Shown here: piece after piece, positions 1 through 9,800 of the stretch
Layout: each line of letters opens with the position of its first letter
Numbering within the stretch: the first letter of the stretch is position 1
Assembly: GCF_025370755.1 (NCBI RefSeq)
Contig: NZ_JAMXFC010000032.1
Span: forward strand, 18,398-82,397
Direction: 5' to 3'
DNA: 64,000 nucleotides
DNA from: Laspinema sp. D2d
GTDB lineage: Bacteria; Cyanobacteriota; Cyanobacteriia; Cyanobacteriales; Laspinemataceae
Made by a program: the position numbers and the translations under genes
The notes under the pieces: model-generated
What the model was told of the DNA's origin: nothing
What the model saw: only the letters and a program-made list of their open reading frames with translations
Databases searched by the model: none

Positions 1-504
1 CTGGCGGCAATGGGCGCTCAAAATTTCCTAGTGCCGAATCTGCCGGATTTAGGGAATTTACCGGCAACTAGAAATCGGCAAAGTTCAGTGCAGTTAAATG
101 AATTAATTCGCCTGCATAATCAGGGATTAGCCCAATCTCTGCAACAGTTAAGCCTCCGCCTGGGTTCGGAGGTAGAAATCATTCCTTTGAATGTCAATGA
201 AATTTATAATCGGGTGTTGGAAAATCCGGCGGATTTTGGCTTTGAAAATGTCACCGAACCTTGTCTAAATCAACAAAGGGGGATGATTTGTAAAAATCCC
301 CAAGATTATCTATTTTGGGATGATATTCATCCGACGACTTTTGCCCATGAAAAACTGGGAGTCTACGCTTTTCAGTTATTAGAAAATAGCGAAGCGGCGA
401 TCGATTCTGATGTGAGTTCGGGCAAGGAAAGACTGACAGTCCCTCCGAGGGGGACTCAGAAACGGATTAAATCGCGGATGCCTGTTCAAATGGGTTCAAA
501 TTAA
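1..504 (+). CDS. GDSL/SGNH-type lipase/esterase, C-terminal part
   Basis: This reading frame is open from the first base and ends with TAA at 502-504, so the gene starts outside the window. The visible 167 codons contain the segment GAQNFLVPNLPDLG near the start and the C-terminal block DDIHPTTFAHEKLG, whose Asp and His (DxxH) are the last two members of the SGNH hydrolase Ser-Asp-His triad. The N-terminal GDS serine block is not in the window. The family hydrolyses ester bonds of lipids or other acylated substrates and is often secreted; the actual substrate cannot be read here. The protein ends in a basic, low-complexity tail. A repeat with terminator character follows at 538-568. Confidence 0.8.
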   Translation: MAAMGAQNFLVPNLPDLGNLPATRNRQSSVQLNELIRLHNQGLAQSLQQLSLRLGSEVEIIPLNVNEIYNRVLENPADFGFENVTEPCLNQQRGMICKNPQDYLFWDDIHPTTFAHEKLGVYAFQLLENSEAAIDSDVSSGKERLTVPPRGTQKRIKSRMPVQMGSN

Positions 505-530
505 GGGCAGTCCAAAAAATGTAATCTTTT

Positions 531-568
531 AGGAGAGATCCCCCCAACCCCCCTTAAAAAGGGGGGCT
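531..568 (+). terminator. Terminator-like copy A of a GC-rich palindromic repeat
   Basis: A run of C residues, then CCCCCCTTAAAAAGGGGGG, then CT. It lies 30 bases after the hydrolase stop and is one of four copies in the window (others near 2759, 5184 and 31795). Here the order on the plus strand matches the terminating orientation of the other copies, although the T-run is weaker (CTAATT). Confidence 0.55.
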
Positions 569-691
569 AATTCTGCAAAACCTTAAAACCTTGAATGCAG
601 AACTTTGTTTGAGGGATAAGGACCTGGTTCGTAAGGATAATAAACCAGATTGCTGTCATACAAAATCCGATTGTCAACCGACGTCATGGCG

Positions 692-1489
692 TTAAATTTC
701 TCCGGCAGAATCTTGGTCTAAAAATAAGGTGGCGTGGGATTGCGATCGCAAAATTGTGGCCGGAATTTCTGGGGTGATGGGATGGGATAACATCTGCTGG
801 ACAATTTGGGTTTTGCGCCGGGAAGGGGCGAGGCAGATGATGTTTTGGGCGGCACAAAGTTGGGGAATGGTGAGGGTAAAGGCATATTTTGGCACTGATT
901 CTAGGGTGGGAAATTGTCCTTGATTCACTAATTGCTGATGGGTAGCGCGGGCTAATTTTACCAGTTTAATGGGGTAGGGGTCGTTAAAATCAGCAATTCC
1001 TGGTTCATTAAAAGCTAAATGACCATTTTCTCCCACGCCTAAGCAGCATAAATCAATGGGTTTTTCTAACAAAAGTTGGCTATAGCGATCGCATTCTTTC
1101 AGAGGTTCGATCGCATCTCCGTTGATGTAATGGAAGGCGGCAGGATGGACTTGATTTTCCACGCGATCGCGCAAGTAACTCCGAAAACTAGCCGGATGGG
1201 TGGCAGCAATTCCCAGGTATTCATCTAAATGAAAGAAGACAATTCGGGACCAATCCACCCGATTTAAGGCGATCGCCGCATCCAAAAATTGGATTTGGGA
1301 ATTCCCCGTTGCCAGAAGTACCCTCGCCTCCCCCCGTTGGGCGATCGCTTTCTCTAAGATGTCACTGGCGGCAACCGCCGCATCCCATGCCATCTCAGCT
1401 TCGGTAGCAAACAGACGGACCGCCAAGGCATCCACCGAAAAAACTTTCAGGGGAGGGGTGACTTGGGAAGAATTCGATGGATGATCCAT
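692..1489 (-). CDS. nagB: Glucosamine-6-phosphate deaminase/isomerase (NagB family)
   Basis: Converts glucosamine-6-phosphate to fructose-6-phosphate and ammonia, a cytoplasmic step in amino-sugar catabolism. The 265-residue product has the family blocks in order: HLDEYLG at about residues 87-93 and GVGENGHLAFNEPG at about 151-164, which holds the catalytic His and Glu of the ring-opening and isomerising site. Length is usual for NagB. The start ATG at 1489 is followed by a short Ser/Pro-rich tail before the conserved fold. It is transcribed in the same direction as the aminotransferase upstream, with 43-64 bases between them depending on the start of neither gene's stop. NagB is related to 6-phosphogluconolactonase, but the ENGH and HLDEY blocks favour NagB. 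Confidence 0.88.
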   Translation of the reverse strand: MDHPSNSSQVTPPLKVFSVDALAVRLFATEAEMAWDAAVAASDILEKAIAQRGEARVLLATGNSQIQFLDAAIALNRVDWSRIVFFHLDEYLGIAATHPASFRSYLRDRVENQVHPAAFHYINGDAIEPLKECDRYSQLLLEKPIDLCCLGVGENGHLAFNEPGIADFNDPYPIKLVKLARATHQQLVNQGQFPTLESVPKYAFTLTIPQLCAAQNIICLAPSRRKTQIVQQMLSHPITPEIPATILRSQSHATLFLDQDSAGEI

Positions 1490-1532
1490 AATTTTCGCGG
1501 GTAGGGGAGTTTTAAAGGAGACTCTCCTATTT

Positions 1533-2717
1533 TCACATACGGGAATGGGCAGTTTTGTACATTGTCTCTAATCCGCGAAATAATCGATTAATCCCTTTCA
1601 CTGCGGTTTCGCGGTCCAATCCGGCGTAGGAAACCCGTAGGGAACACCCGCTTTCAATCCCAAAGGTCGTACCAGGGATCGTGGCAATGCCGAATTTCTC
1701 AATCAGTAGTTTAGCCGCTTCCATTGGGGAGAGTTTAGTTTCCAGTTTGACCAAGAAGTAAAAAGCCCCTTTGGCTTCGGGGACTGTACAAAATTCAGAT
1801 AATTCTGAGAAGTTTTTCAAACATAAGTCGCGCATTTCTGAAATCATGGGAAGATGTTCTAAGCAATAGTCTTTCCCAGCTTCTAATGCACCTAATGCCA
1901 CATACTGAGATAGAATGGGGGGACAAATTAAGAGGGTATCTTGAATTTTTTTGACCGCTGTTAGGAGGGATTGAGGAATGACCATGTAGCCAATTCGCCA
2001 TCCCGCAAATCCATAAGCTTTGGAGAGACTAAACAGAGAAATAGTGTGGGAATGGCTATTGGGAATAGAACCCGGTGAAAAATGGGTTGCGCCATCGTAG
2101 GTAAAATATTCATAAGCTTCATCACTGATATGATAAAGGCCGCGATCGCCACAGAGTTGATTGATTTGGCGTAAGGCGGCTTCTGAATAAACAACCCCGG
2201 TGGGATTATTGGGAGAAATGGTAACAATTGCACGGGTTTTATCCGTAATGGCGGCAGCGATCGCCTCGGGACAAAGTTGATAGTTTTCATCCGTTGCCAC
2301 ACAAACGGCCTGACATCCAGCAATCGCGATCGCCATTTCATGATTGAAATAATAAGGAGTTTGAATAATAATTTCATCCCCCGGGGAAGTAATCGCTAGA
2401 ATGGCATTCATAAACGCCATATTTCCCCCAGCCGTCACAACAATTTTACTATCCTCGTTGATGGGAATACCATTTTCCGATCGCAGTTTGGTGGCGATCG
2501 CGGTTTGTAATGCCGGAATCCCTTCTACGGCTTGATACTTATGATTATTCGCATCCGCCAAACATTCCGAAATGCGTTCAAATGCCCCAGGCGGTGGGGG
2601 ATAATATACCACCCCTTGTCCTAAAGAAAGCGTACCGGGATAAGCGCGAATCAGTTCCCCAATCTGTGGAATAATTGGCGATTGCACTCCCTCCATCCGA
2701 GAAAGTATCGGGTCCAT
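1533..2717 (-). CDS. PLP-dependent class I/II aminotransferase
   Basis: A cytoplasmic amino-acid aminotransferase of fold type I. The Schiff-base lysine sits in SLSKAYGFAGWRIGYM (K233 from this start), preceded by the NNPTG block (ISPNNPTGVVYSE) and the cofactor Asp in ISDEAYE. An upstream ATG at 2738 is in frame. I prefer the ATG at 2717 because GGAGG stands nine bases before it, and the conserved sequence begins at MDPILSRMEGVQSP. Substrate is not determinable; aspartate or aromatic amino acids are the usual possibilities. It is followed closely by nagB in the same direction. Confidence 0.85.
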   Translation of the reverse strand: MDPILSRMEGVQSPIIPQIGELIRAYPGTLSLGQGVVYYPPPPGAFERISECLADANNHKYQAVEGIPALQTAIATKLRSENGIPINEDSKIVVTAGGNMAFMNAILAITSPGDEIIIQTPYYFNHEMAIAIAGCQAVCVATDENYQLCPEAIAAAITDKTRAIVTISPNNPTGVVYSEAALRQINQLCGDRGLYHISDEAYEYFTYDGATHFSPGSIPNSHSHTISLFSLSKAYGFAGWRIGYMVIPQSLLTAVKKIQDTLLICPPILSQYVALGALEAGKDYCLEHLPMISEMRDLCLKNFSELSEFCTVPEAKGAFYFLVKLETKLSPMEAAKLLIEKFGIATIPGTTFGIESGCSLRVSYAGLDRETAVKGINRLFRGLETMYKTAHSRM

Positions 2718-2758
2718 TCGTTTCATCCTCCATCTCATTACAATTCTTGCTAAATTCT

Positions 2759-2806
2759 AAAAAGCCCGCCTTAATAAGAGGGGTTGGGGGGATCGATCCA
2801 GAATTT
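2759..2806 (-). terminator. Terminator-like copy B of the GC-rich repeat
   Basis: On the minus strand a G/C hairpin (CCCCTCTTATTAAGGCGGG) is followed by CTTTTTAG, about 60 bases after the mntP stop. The stem is imperfect compared with the other copies. The flank GATCCAGAATTTTAC-like sequence is shared with the copy near 5184. Confidence 0.55.
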
Positions 2807-2864
2807 TACAAGAGGTCTATTGTTTCCTAGCATACAAGAAATGGGGGATGAAAGAGGCGATCGG

Positions 2865-3440
2865 CTAACCCGCAGCCATTAAATGTTCCACTAAGATTTT
2901 GACGCCTATTCCGATTAAAATCACGCCGCCTAGAATCGTCACTTGCTTTTCACAAAAGTGCCCCACGCGATTTCCGATATAGACCCCCGCAAAGGATAAA
3001 ACAAAGGTGACAATCCCAATCACCACCGCTAACTCGACAATGGAAGTTTGTAACAAAGAAACGCTTAATCCCACCGCTAACGCATCAATACTCGTGGCAA
3101 CGGCTAATCCTAATAAAATATATAAATTACGGGGATTTGCAGCTTTGGCTTCCTCTACTCCATCCTGTTCATAGATAGATTCATGAATCATTTTACCGCC
3201 GATAAATGCCAGGAGTAAAAACGCAATCCAATGATCGATATTAGAAATTACCTCTCGGATCGCTAATCCAACTATCCAGCCGATTAAAGGCATGATTAAC
3301 TGGAATCCTCCAAAAAATGTGGCAACTAAAGCTGCATCATACAGTTTGACTTTTTTCAAAGCCATGCCACTGCCGATCGCCACGGCAAAAGCATCCATTG
3401 CCAAGCCTAAAGATATCAAGAAAGTGGTGATAAAGCTCAC
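2865..3440 (-). CDS. mntP: Manganese efflux pump MntP
   Basis: Inner-membrane Mn(II) exporter of the MntP (DUF204) family. The 191-residue product is nearly all hydrophobic with about six membrane segments. It carries the two internal-repeat signature segments LGLAMDAFAVAIGSG near residue 12 and VATSIDALAVGLS near residue 113, whose membrane-embedded acidic residues are needed for transport in the family. The start is GTG at 3440. I looked for a yybP-ykoY manganese riboswitch in the 330 bases upstream and did not recognise one. Confidence 0.88.
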   Translation of the reverse strand: MSFITTFLISLGLAMDAFAVAIGSGMALKKVKLYDAALVATFFGGFQLIMPLIGWIVGLAIREVISNIDHWIAFLLLAFIGGKMIHESIYEQDGVEEAKAANPRNLYILLGLAVATSIDALAVGLSVSLLQTSIVELAVVIGIVTFVLSFAGVYIGNRVGHFCEKQVTILGGVILIGIGVKILVEHLMAAG

Positions 3441-3772
3441 TATTTTGCTTAACCTCTATCTTTTACGGTAGTGATTTCAGCCTACCATAGTTAAGTGCAT
3501 TTCACAACTATCCCTATAATGAAACAAAAATGAAAAAAATCCGTGAATTTGGGACCAATTCCCTCAGTTTTCTCCCCAGAGTTTCCAGGAAATTTGGGAA
3601 TATTTTTCATTATTTAATCATTTTTGTAATATTCAGAACCTCGGAGATAGAGGCGAGGTCACTCCAAGGTGCATTCTAGTAGGCGTTGAGTACCGGGTTG
3701 ACCCAATTCTTTCTCAGAGTCCTACCTCCCGTTGTAAAATTGGTAATCCCTTGACAAACATCAGAGTAGCCT
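3441..3772. other. Divergent intergenic region, mntP / cytochrome b-like gene
   Basis: 332 bases between two divergently transcribed genes, AT-rich in the middle (around 3520-3640). It must hold both promoters, but I see no convincing paired -35/-10 elements. The TTGACA at 3751 is too close to the ATG at 3773 to serve it. Confidence 0.5.
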
Positions 3773-4375
3773 ATGCGTTCCATTCCTTATCAACCCTTGA
3801 TGCTGCGATTATTGCATGGTCTTAATGCCCTTTTAGTCCTGGCAGCTTTCATGAGTGGGTTTTTGGTTTATGATAGCTGGGATGGCCGATGGGGTGGCCT
3901 AGACCTTACCAAAGCAAACCGCAATCTGATTGATATTCATGGCACATTTGGCTTTTTATTATTCTTTATTTTGATTGGCTTTGCCATTTATAGTGTCCGA
4001 TTTGGAAAACACCGCTTAGTTGCCAAAAATTCTTTGTCGAAACTCCGCAATGTCGGTAAACCCAGTTGGTGGTATGCCTTACATCGGATTGCTAATACGG
4101 TCATGTTAGCCGCAGCGGGATTATCAGTAATTACGGGGAAGTTTCAGGATGAAAACTGGCTACCCCAGGGACAGATGAATCAACCCGCATATTTTCTCCA
4201 TTTGACCGCCTGGGTTTTGATAGGATTAGCCCTCACCTTCCACCTGTTGTTAACGGCGAAAGTGGGAGGAATTCCCCTGTGGCAATCCATGATCCAAACA
4301 GACTATCGATCGCCAGAAAGTCCTAAGCTATGGCCCCAAAAAATCAAAAATTGGTTCCGTCATCCCCGCTGGTAG
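3773..4375 (+). CDS. Cytochrome b561/b6-like membrane protein
   Basis: A 200-residue protein with about four membrane segments and histidines placed as in diheme b-type cytochromes: the N-terminal LRLLHGLNALL, then IDIHGTFGF, YALHRIANT, YFLHLTAW and LTFHLLLTAK. These are candidate heme ligands for a membrane electron carrier. The N-terminal soluble loop contains SWDGRWGGLDL and the C-terminus is basic. No partner dehydrogenase is adjacent, so the electron donor and acceptor are unknown. The family call (cytochrome b/b6 domain) is inferred from His spacing and topology. Confidence 0.7.
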   Translation: MRSIPYQPLMLRLLHGLNALLVLAAFMSGFLVYDSWDGRWGGLDLTKANRNLIDIHGTFGFLLFFILIGFAIYSVRFGKHRLVAKNSLSKLRNVGKPSWWYALHRIANTVMLAAAGLSVITGKFQDENWLPQGQMNQPAYFLHLTAWVLIGLALTFHLLLTAKVGGIPLWQSMIQTDYRSPESPKLWPQKIKNWFRHPRW

Positions 4376-4522
4376 CAACAGTCCGTTCCCCTCAAAAATC
4401 AATTTCTCATCATGGGAATCTCAGGTTTTCTGCTGATTTTGAACCTTCCCTGACCCCGATTTTCCCATAGTAGGGTACAATCAAATCTTGCCACTCTAAA
4501 TAGAAATCAGAGAGGGTCAGTC

Positions 4523-5092
4523 ATGATTAATTACATTAGTTTAATGCTCATTAATTTAGTTGCCGGTCATTTTTTGCTGGCTTACTATATTTATGAGGGA
4601 TTAGATAATATCCGACAAAAACGTTGGATTCCTGGCTTTGGAATGACAGGTGCAGTTGCCTTAGTGACGGGGTTACACATGATTTGGACTTGGCCGATTC
4701 CAGGGAGTTTTAATATAGCCTTTGGCGAAATGTCCGTCTTGTTTGGGATTGTCTTTATGGGCGCAGCAGTCGCCCTAGCTGCGGATTGGGATTTGATTAC
4801 GGTTACTATTTACGCCTTTTTTGCCGGGTTAGCCGCGATTGTTGTGGGGGTGCAAATCATTAATTTAAACCTGACTAAGCGGCCTTGGATGTCCGGAATT
4901 GGCTTTATTATTTCTGGATTAGGCGGTGTTTTAGCCACTCCCTCTCTCTATCTGAGAAATAATCCAACTCTCCGAACAGTTGGGGCTGTTACCATTACCA
5001 TCGCAGGTCTGATTTGGGCAATTACCGGCTATCTTTCCTATTGGGGACATCTAGCAGGCTATATTGATTGGGTTCCGCCTACTATGAGATAA
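4523..5092 (+). CDS. DUF981-type integral membrane protein
   Basis: A 189-residue, strongly hydrophobic protein with about six membrane spans (first at residues 3-23, others following at roughly 30-residue intervals). It resembles the DUF981 family, small prokaryotic membrane proteins of unknown function. The ATG is preceded by GAGAGGG. It is co-directional with the cytochrome b-like gene 147 bases upstream, so a functional link is possible but not shown. Confidence 0.65.
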   Translation: MINYISLMLINLVAGHFLLAYYIYEGLDNIRQKRWIPGFGMTGAVALVTGLHMIWTWPIPGSFNIAFGEMSVLFGIVFMGAAVALAADWDLITVTIYAFFAGLAAIVVGVQIINLNLTKRPWMSGIGFIISGLGGVLATPSLYLRNNPTLRTVGAVTITIAGLIWAITGYLSYWGHLAGYIDWVPPTMR

Positions 5093-5183
5093 AAAATCAG
5101 GGACAAGGGATTACCTTGTCCCCAATTACACCTCTTGGAGAATTTTCAAAAACACCCCTAAACGAAGCACTAAAGCGCTTCCC

Positions 5184-5233
5184 AAAAGCCCCCCTTAGAA
5201 AGGGGGGTTGGGGGTATCAATCCAGAATTTTGC
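5184..5233 (-). terminator. Terminator-like copy C of the GC-rich repeat
   Basis: On the minus strand CCCCCCTTTCTAAGGGGGG is followed by CTTTTGGG. It begins 9 bases past the lipoprotein stop and lies between two convergent genes. The flank TCCAGAATTTTG matches copy B. Confidence 0.6.
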
Positions 5234-5241
5234 TTTCCTCT

Positions 5242-6159
5242 CTACTTAACCGTTACCCAAAATTCAGCAGCAATAATTTCACCATTACGATTAAATTCTC
5301 CCCACATTTTATAGTTCCCCGGTTCCGGAAACTGGGTCATAAATTCGAGATGTCCGGGTCCATGATTGGGCATAGGATGAGCGTGAATGTAATCTGCTTC
5401 TGTGGGAGAATCAGATTGTTTGACGATCACTAAATGGCCCAATTCTCCTAAATAAGACTGCAAATCGGTAACCATCGTTTGAGTCTGGACATCTTCCAAA
5501 TGGAAAGCAAGGGTAATCGGTTCACCGGGGGAAATTTCTTCCGTGGGTAACATCAACCCCACCTCAGTATTCCCTAGGGTTTGCGATCGCGTTAATGTCA
5601 TCTCTTTCGGTGGTGAGGGATTTCCCGCTACCGTCGTTTTTAACGCGGAAACTCGTTGGGCATCCCCCCTCGGTTTGTAATCTGCAAAAAGGGTATAATT
5701 TCCCCCACTGGGAAAAATATTTTCCACTTGAAATTGTCCCCCTTGATTCTGAGTGGGATGGATATGAGAAAAGAACTGGAGATCATCACTCACCACAATC
5801 AAGTGCATCTTTTTTTCATGGACAATATCAAATTCAGAGATGGGATTTCCCGCAGTATCTTGAATCTCAATCCCTAATGCAACGGGTTGATTCGCCGCGA
5901 TCGCCGAGGGAACCGTGAGTTTAGCTTGAGTAGGATTCTGAGGTTTTTCAGGTTCCTCCCCAGAATGTTCTGAATGAGAATCTGGGTGATGCTGCTGATG
6001 ATGCTGATTATGTCCATCTCCCTTCGCTTCAACGGGATTAGATTCTATCCTTTCTACCTCAGAGGATTCATTTAACGATGCCTCGGAGGTGGGGCGGTAA
6101 CAACCGGGAATGACCAATAAACTAGAGGCGATCGCGACTGCAATAACTAACCGATTCAT
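5242..6159 (-). CDS. His-rich lipoprotein, probable envelope metal-handling protein
   Basis: A 305-residue protein with a lipoprotein signal ending LLVIPGC (lipid-modified Cys about residue 20). A polar linker follows with a His cluster (HNQHHQQHHPDSHSEH, about residues 51-66). Two extracytoplasmic beta-type modules come next, each with His-rich edges (FFSHIHP, YIHAHPMPNHGPGH). Such His clusters commonly bind copper or other transition metals. It is downstream of, and co-directional with, an HMA-domain protein, which supports a metal role. ATG at 6159 has AGGAT upstream. Similar modules occur in secreted proteins near heavy-metal ATPases; no named family is assigned with certainty. Confidence 0.65.
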   Translation of the reverse strand: MNRLVIAVAIASSLLVIPGCYRPTSEASLNESSEVERIESNPVEAKGDGHNQHHQQHHPDSHSEHSGEEPEKPQNPTQAKLTVPSAIAANQPVALGIEIQDTAGNPISEFDIVHEKKMHLIVVSDDLQFFSHIHPTQNQGGQFQVENIFPSGGNYTLFADYKPRGDAQRVSALKTTVAGNPSPPKEMTLTRSQTLGNTEVGLMLPTEEISPGEPITLAFHLEDVQTQTMVTDLQSYLGELGHLVIVKQSDSPTEADYIHAHPMPNHGPGHLEFMTQFPEPGNYKMWGEFNRNGEIIAAEFWVTVK

Positions 6160-6389
6160 GATGATTTATCCTGTTTTTGTGTAATAGAATCTGGGGGATT
6201 GCTTAAACTAAGATCTGGAAAATCTGAAGGAAGAAATCCTTCTTCCCGAGATTTAGAGCCATCGTCAATGAGTTATAATAAATCATGTACAATGGCTATA
6301 ATAGGGCGCAAAATACTCCCCCTCCTGAATTGTCGGGTCTACTTACCAATCTGGTTCCCTTGCCGGGATTGTTGTTCCGGATTCATCGC

Positions 6390-6617
6390 TTAACTTTTCA
6401 ACTCTTGCAGGAGTTCGGCAGTATATCCAGCATCAGATACAGCAGTTTGGATGCGATCTAGTTCCGTTTTTCTGGGATTATACTTCACTCGCGCTTGTTG
6501 CGCGCTAAAGTTGAGGCTACATTCTTCCACACCGGGAACGCCTCGGATTGCTTTTTCAATCTGGGTTGCACAGGAGGCACAACTCATCCCTTTTAATCTC
6601 AAATTGACGGTTTCCAT
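6390..6617 (-). CDS. Stand-alone heavy-metal-associated (HMA) domain protein
   Basis: A complete 75-residue HMA domain with metal motif GMSCASCATQIEKAI (Cys at about 13 and 16), ending at a stop soon after the last helix. It would bind Cu(I) or a similar soft metal and hand it to a partner. The CASCA form of the motif, and the sequence as a whole, look more like the N-terminal domain of a copper P-type ATPase than a classical CopZ chaperone. No ATPase body follows: the next 230 bases on this strand are not coding for one. It is either a genuine small chaperone or the surviving head of a deleted ATPase. The neighbouring lipoprotein is His-rich. Confidence 0.75.
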   Translation of the reverse strand: METVNLRLKGMSCASCATQIEKAIRGVPGVEECSLNFSAQQARVKYNPRKTELDRIQTAVSDAGYTAELLQELKS

Positions 6618-6805
6618 AATTCAAACTCTCTCCTTACAAGGGTCGTTAGAGGTTGCTGAGTTCAGCATAAACCTTCCTCTGCACTGGAGAGTCTAGTTAA
6701 ATTAACAAAACTTCACATTTCACGGGGTCCCCGTCGTTTCTGGGTCCAATATCTTAATTTTAGAAATCAGCGGGAGTTTGAACCCCCACAGATATTGCAG
6801 AAGGA

Positions 6806-6850
6806 ACGACTGAAGTCATGACTACCAACTAAGAGAATGACTTCAGTCGT
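6806..6850. repeat. 14-bp perfect inverted repeat (CTGAAGT family)
   Basis: ACGACTGAAGTCAT at 6806-6819 pairs with ATGACTTCAGTCGT at 6837-6850 across a 17-base loop. It lies 30 bases after the stop of the giant CHAT gene on the minus strand. The core recurs at 42882-42924 and 57699-57732. No T-run follows, so it is better called a dispersed repeat than a standard terminator. Confidence 0.7.
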
Positions 6851-6881
6851 GACGTTGAACTTACGATTGATTGCACCTGAT

Positions 6882-9800
6882 TTACCAAGGACTGCCGATG
6901 AGAGTGAAGGCGGACCAATAATAAGGATGGGTTAAATCCGATTGAGAGAGATGGGCGATCGCCTCGGGTAAAGGGATTTGCTGATTAGCCGTATAAAGGA
7001 TACCATCCTCGACTCGGACTTGCCCTTGAATCATCGCCAGTTGGGTTTGCCGGAGGGCTTCGGCTTTGATGGGGGCTTGACTTAAATGGTGATAAAATTC
7101 AGTCATTAACCCAAAAGTTCCTTCATCCGAAACATACCATAAACTGGCTAGGGCAGTTTTAGCCCCTGCTTGGACTGCTAACCCGGCAAATCCTAATTCC
7201 GCTTGTTCATCCCCCACCGCAGTTCGGCAGGCGGAGAGGACCAGCAATTCTAACGGCGGGTCGTTAAAACCAAGTTCTCGAATTTCATCCATTTTCAGCT
7301 TCCGGTCCCAGAGTTGAATATAGGAATTGCTGAGTTGTCCGGATTGAAATTCCCCATGCGTTGCTAAATGAACGATGGAGTATTGATGAGCATTTCGTTC
7401 TCGTTTGAGAATTTCTAAGGTAAACAATTCATTGATAAAGGATTGTCCCTTTCGCAGTTTTGTGGTAATCGTTTCCACTTCTAAGGGAACGGCGGGTAAG
7501 GGGTTTAATTCCGTAAATTCCGAAGCCCCCATTGCTAAAACTTCCCGGGATTTAATATCTGCATATCGGGTATCGGTTAAGCTTAAAGAAGGCATCAGCC
7601 CAACGCTGTATGTTTCCACGAGGAATTGATTGCCATCATGGAGGGCCGCGATGGGAAGACTCCGCAATCCGCTATCCATGATGAAGGCTAAATTTTTAAT
7701 ATTTTTGGCTTTTAACTCCGCTTCGATGGGGGCAATGATCCAGTTATAAAGCTGTTGGGCGCTTTGTAAATAGCGTTTACGACGAATTCCGGTTGCTGTC
7801 AGTTCTCCCCGAAAGGCATTCGCTACTTTTTGAATTTCGGCGCGACTGGTGTTAGGAATTCGTTTGGGAATGGGTTGTCCCTCGGCGGTGACAATCAGGA
7901 TTTCCAGTTGGTCCTGGTCCCGATCGCTGTCTAAACTGATGGGGGCAAATCTGACATAAATTAAGGCAGGTTTCACGCCGGTTTCTGCTTCAATATTCCC
8001 CATCAAGGTTTGTGCTTGGGTTAAGGAAACGATTTGTCCCGCTGGAATCCCGTTATGTTGACTAAAGCTATCGCTAAAAACTTGTTCCATTGCCCCCATG
8101 CCAGTATCAATATTTTGAGCAATGGATTCCCGAAAAATGCCGATCGCCGGTCCTTGATTTCCCTCACTGGCATTGCGTTCGATTACCGATCGCAGGGTGT
8201 CGGAAAGTCCTTGTTGAATCAGGAGTACCGGCGATTCTCCCAAAGGTTGAAGGGGGGTTTCTGCTAAGACAGACAGGACGGGTTCGGGAGTGTTTAGGGT
8301 GGGTTCCAAGTCTTGGGCAGGGGGTACAATCTCCTCAGGGGCGATCGGAATTGTCTCGCCTGGGGAGGCGATCGCCGGAGGTGCAATGGTGGGCGCAATT
8401 ACCGCGTTGGGATCTTCCGCAACCGTCGATTCCACGCCAACAGGGGCGGCGGTTTCCGATGGGGATACCGTTGCTAGTGTGGGTTCCCCTGTTGCGGGGG
8501 TTTCCGATGTTGCTTCCCCGGGTGCCTCTGTTGCCGATCCCAAGGGTTGTATATCGGTGTTCCCCGGGATGATTGTCGGGGTCAAAATGGGTTCTGCCGG
8601 TGGCAGTTCTTCCGGGGGTACTGCCTCGATGGGTTCTTCCGGTGGCAGTTCTTCCGATGGTACTTCCTCAATGGGGACTTCCTCAATAGGGACTTCCTCG
8701 ATGGGTTCTTCTGGGGGCAGTTCTTCTGGTGGGACTTCCTCGATGGGTTCTTCTGGGGGCAGTTCTTCCGGTGGGACTTCCTCGATGGGTTCTTCTGGGG
8801 GCAGTTCCTCGATGGGTTCTTCCTCTTCCGGTGGTATCACTTCCCCGGTTACCACGGTAATATTCCCGCGAGTCACAGGACCGAGGAAGGATTCTCCCAA
8901 GGTGAGAGTTTCGCTGCCGGTGGTAATCACCCCAGCAGTCCCGTTGCTGCTGTTATCTCCAATGATCAAGGGAATTTCCAGGTCCCCTCCCCCATGATTG
9001 AGGGAAATGGAACCGCCGCCTTGTCCCCCCGCCGAAGAAATACTGGCGGTTTGTCCGTTGCGATCGCGAAAGGTATTCATCGCCCGGAAAAACTGTCCGG
9101 TTTGGATAAAGATATCTCCCCCACTCCCGGAATTACCCCCTTGGGCGTTGATATATCCGACTTCTGTATCGTTTTCCGGGTCAATAAAAACATTACCGCC
9201 ACTATTGATACTGCCGGAGGAATCAATGTTACCGACTTGAATGCGATCGCGGGCAATGACGCGGATATCTCCCCCCGTTTGTCCGGTGGAAATTAAGTCA
9301 CCGGCGAGGGTTGCGGCATTGGGCGCTTCGATGGCGATCGCCCCTCCGATTCCATTGGGATTGGAACTATTCAGGTTACCGGCATTAGTATCCCCAGTAG
9401 TGTTAATCACCTGAATTGCGCCCCCCGATGTGGTAATATTTCTCACCCTTAGCTGATTATTAGCAGTAACGGTGACATTTCCTCCCGGTGTGGTAATGTC
9501 TCCATCCAGTTGGATCTGACTGGCGGAAATCCCTACGGTATTGCTAGTAATGGGGGCAGTTGCCGTAACCGAGGTAGCATCGCTGACTTGTAATTGGGCG
9601 AGGGGAATTTGAGAACCCACTGCTTGGTTCAGGGTAATGCCGCCTCCTGCACTTAGACTCAAATTAATGGGAGACGTGAGACTATCCACTAATCCATTGA
9701 ACTGGATATCCCCATTTTGGGAGGCGATCGCCGTATTATCAATCAGGCGGAGGTTACCATTCAGGATAATATCCCCGAGGGTACGAAGTCCCGAGGATAA

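Noticed and set aside
3441..3772. A yybP-ykoY manganese riboswitch before mntP.
   Set aside because: I looked for the conserved internal loops on the minus strand and did not find them.
8034..9296. Several plus-strand open frames opposite the giant CHAT gene, including Ser/Gly- and Phe-rich ones.
   Set aside because: They mirror the biased codons of the Pro/Glu and beta-helix repeats on the coding strand.
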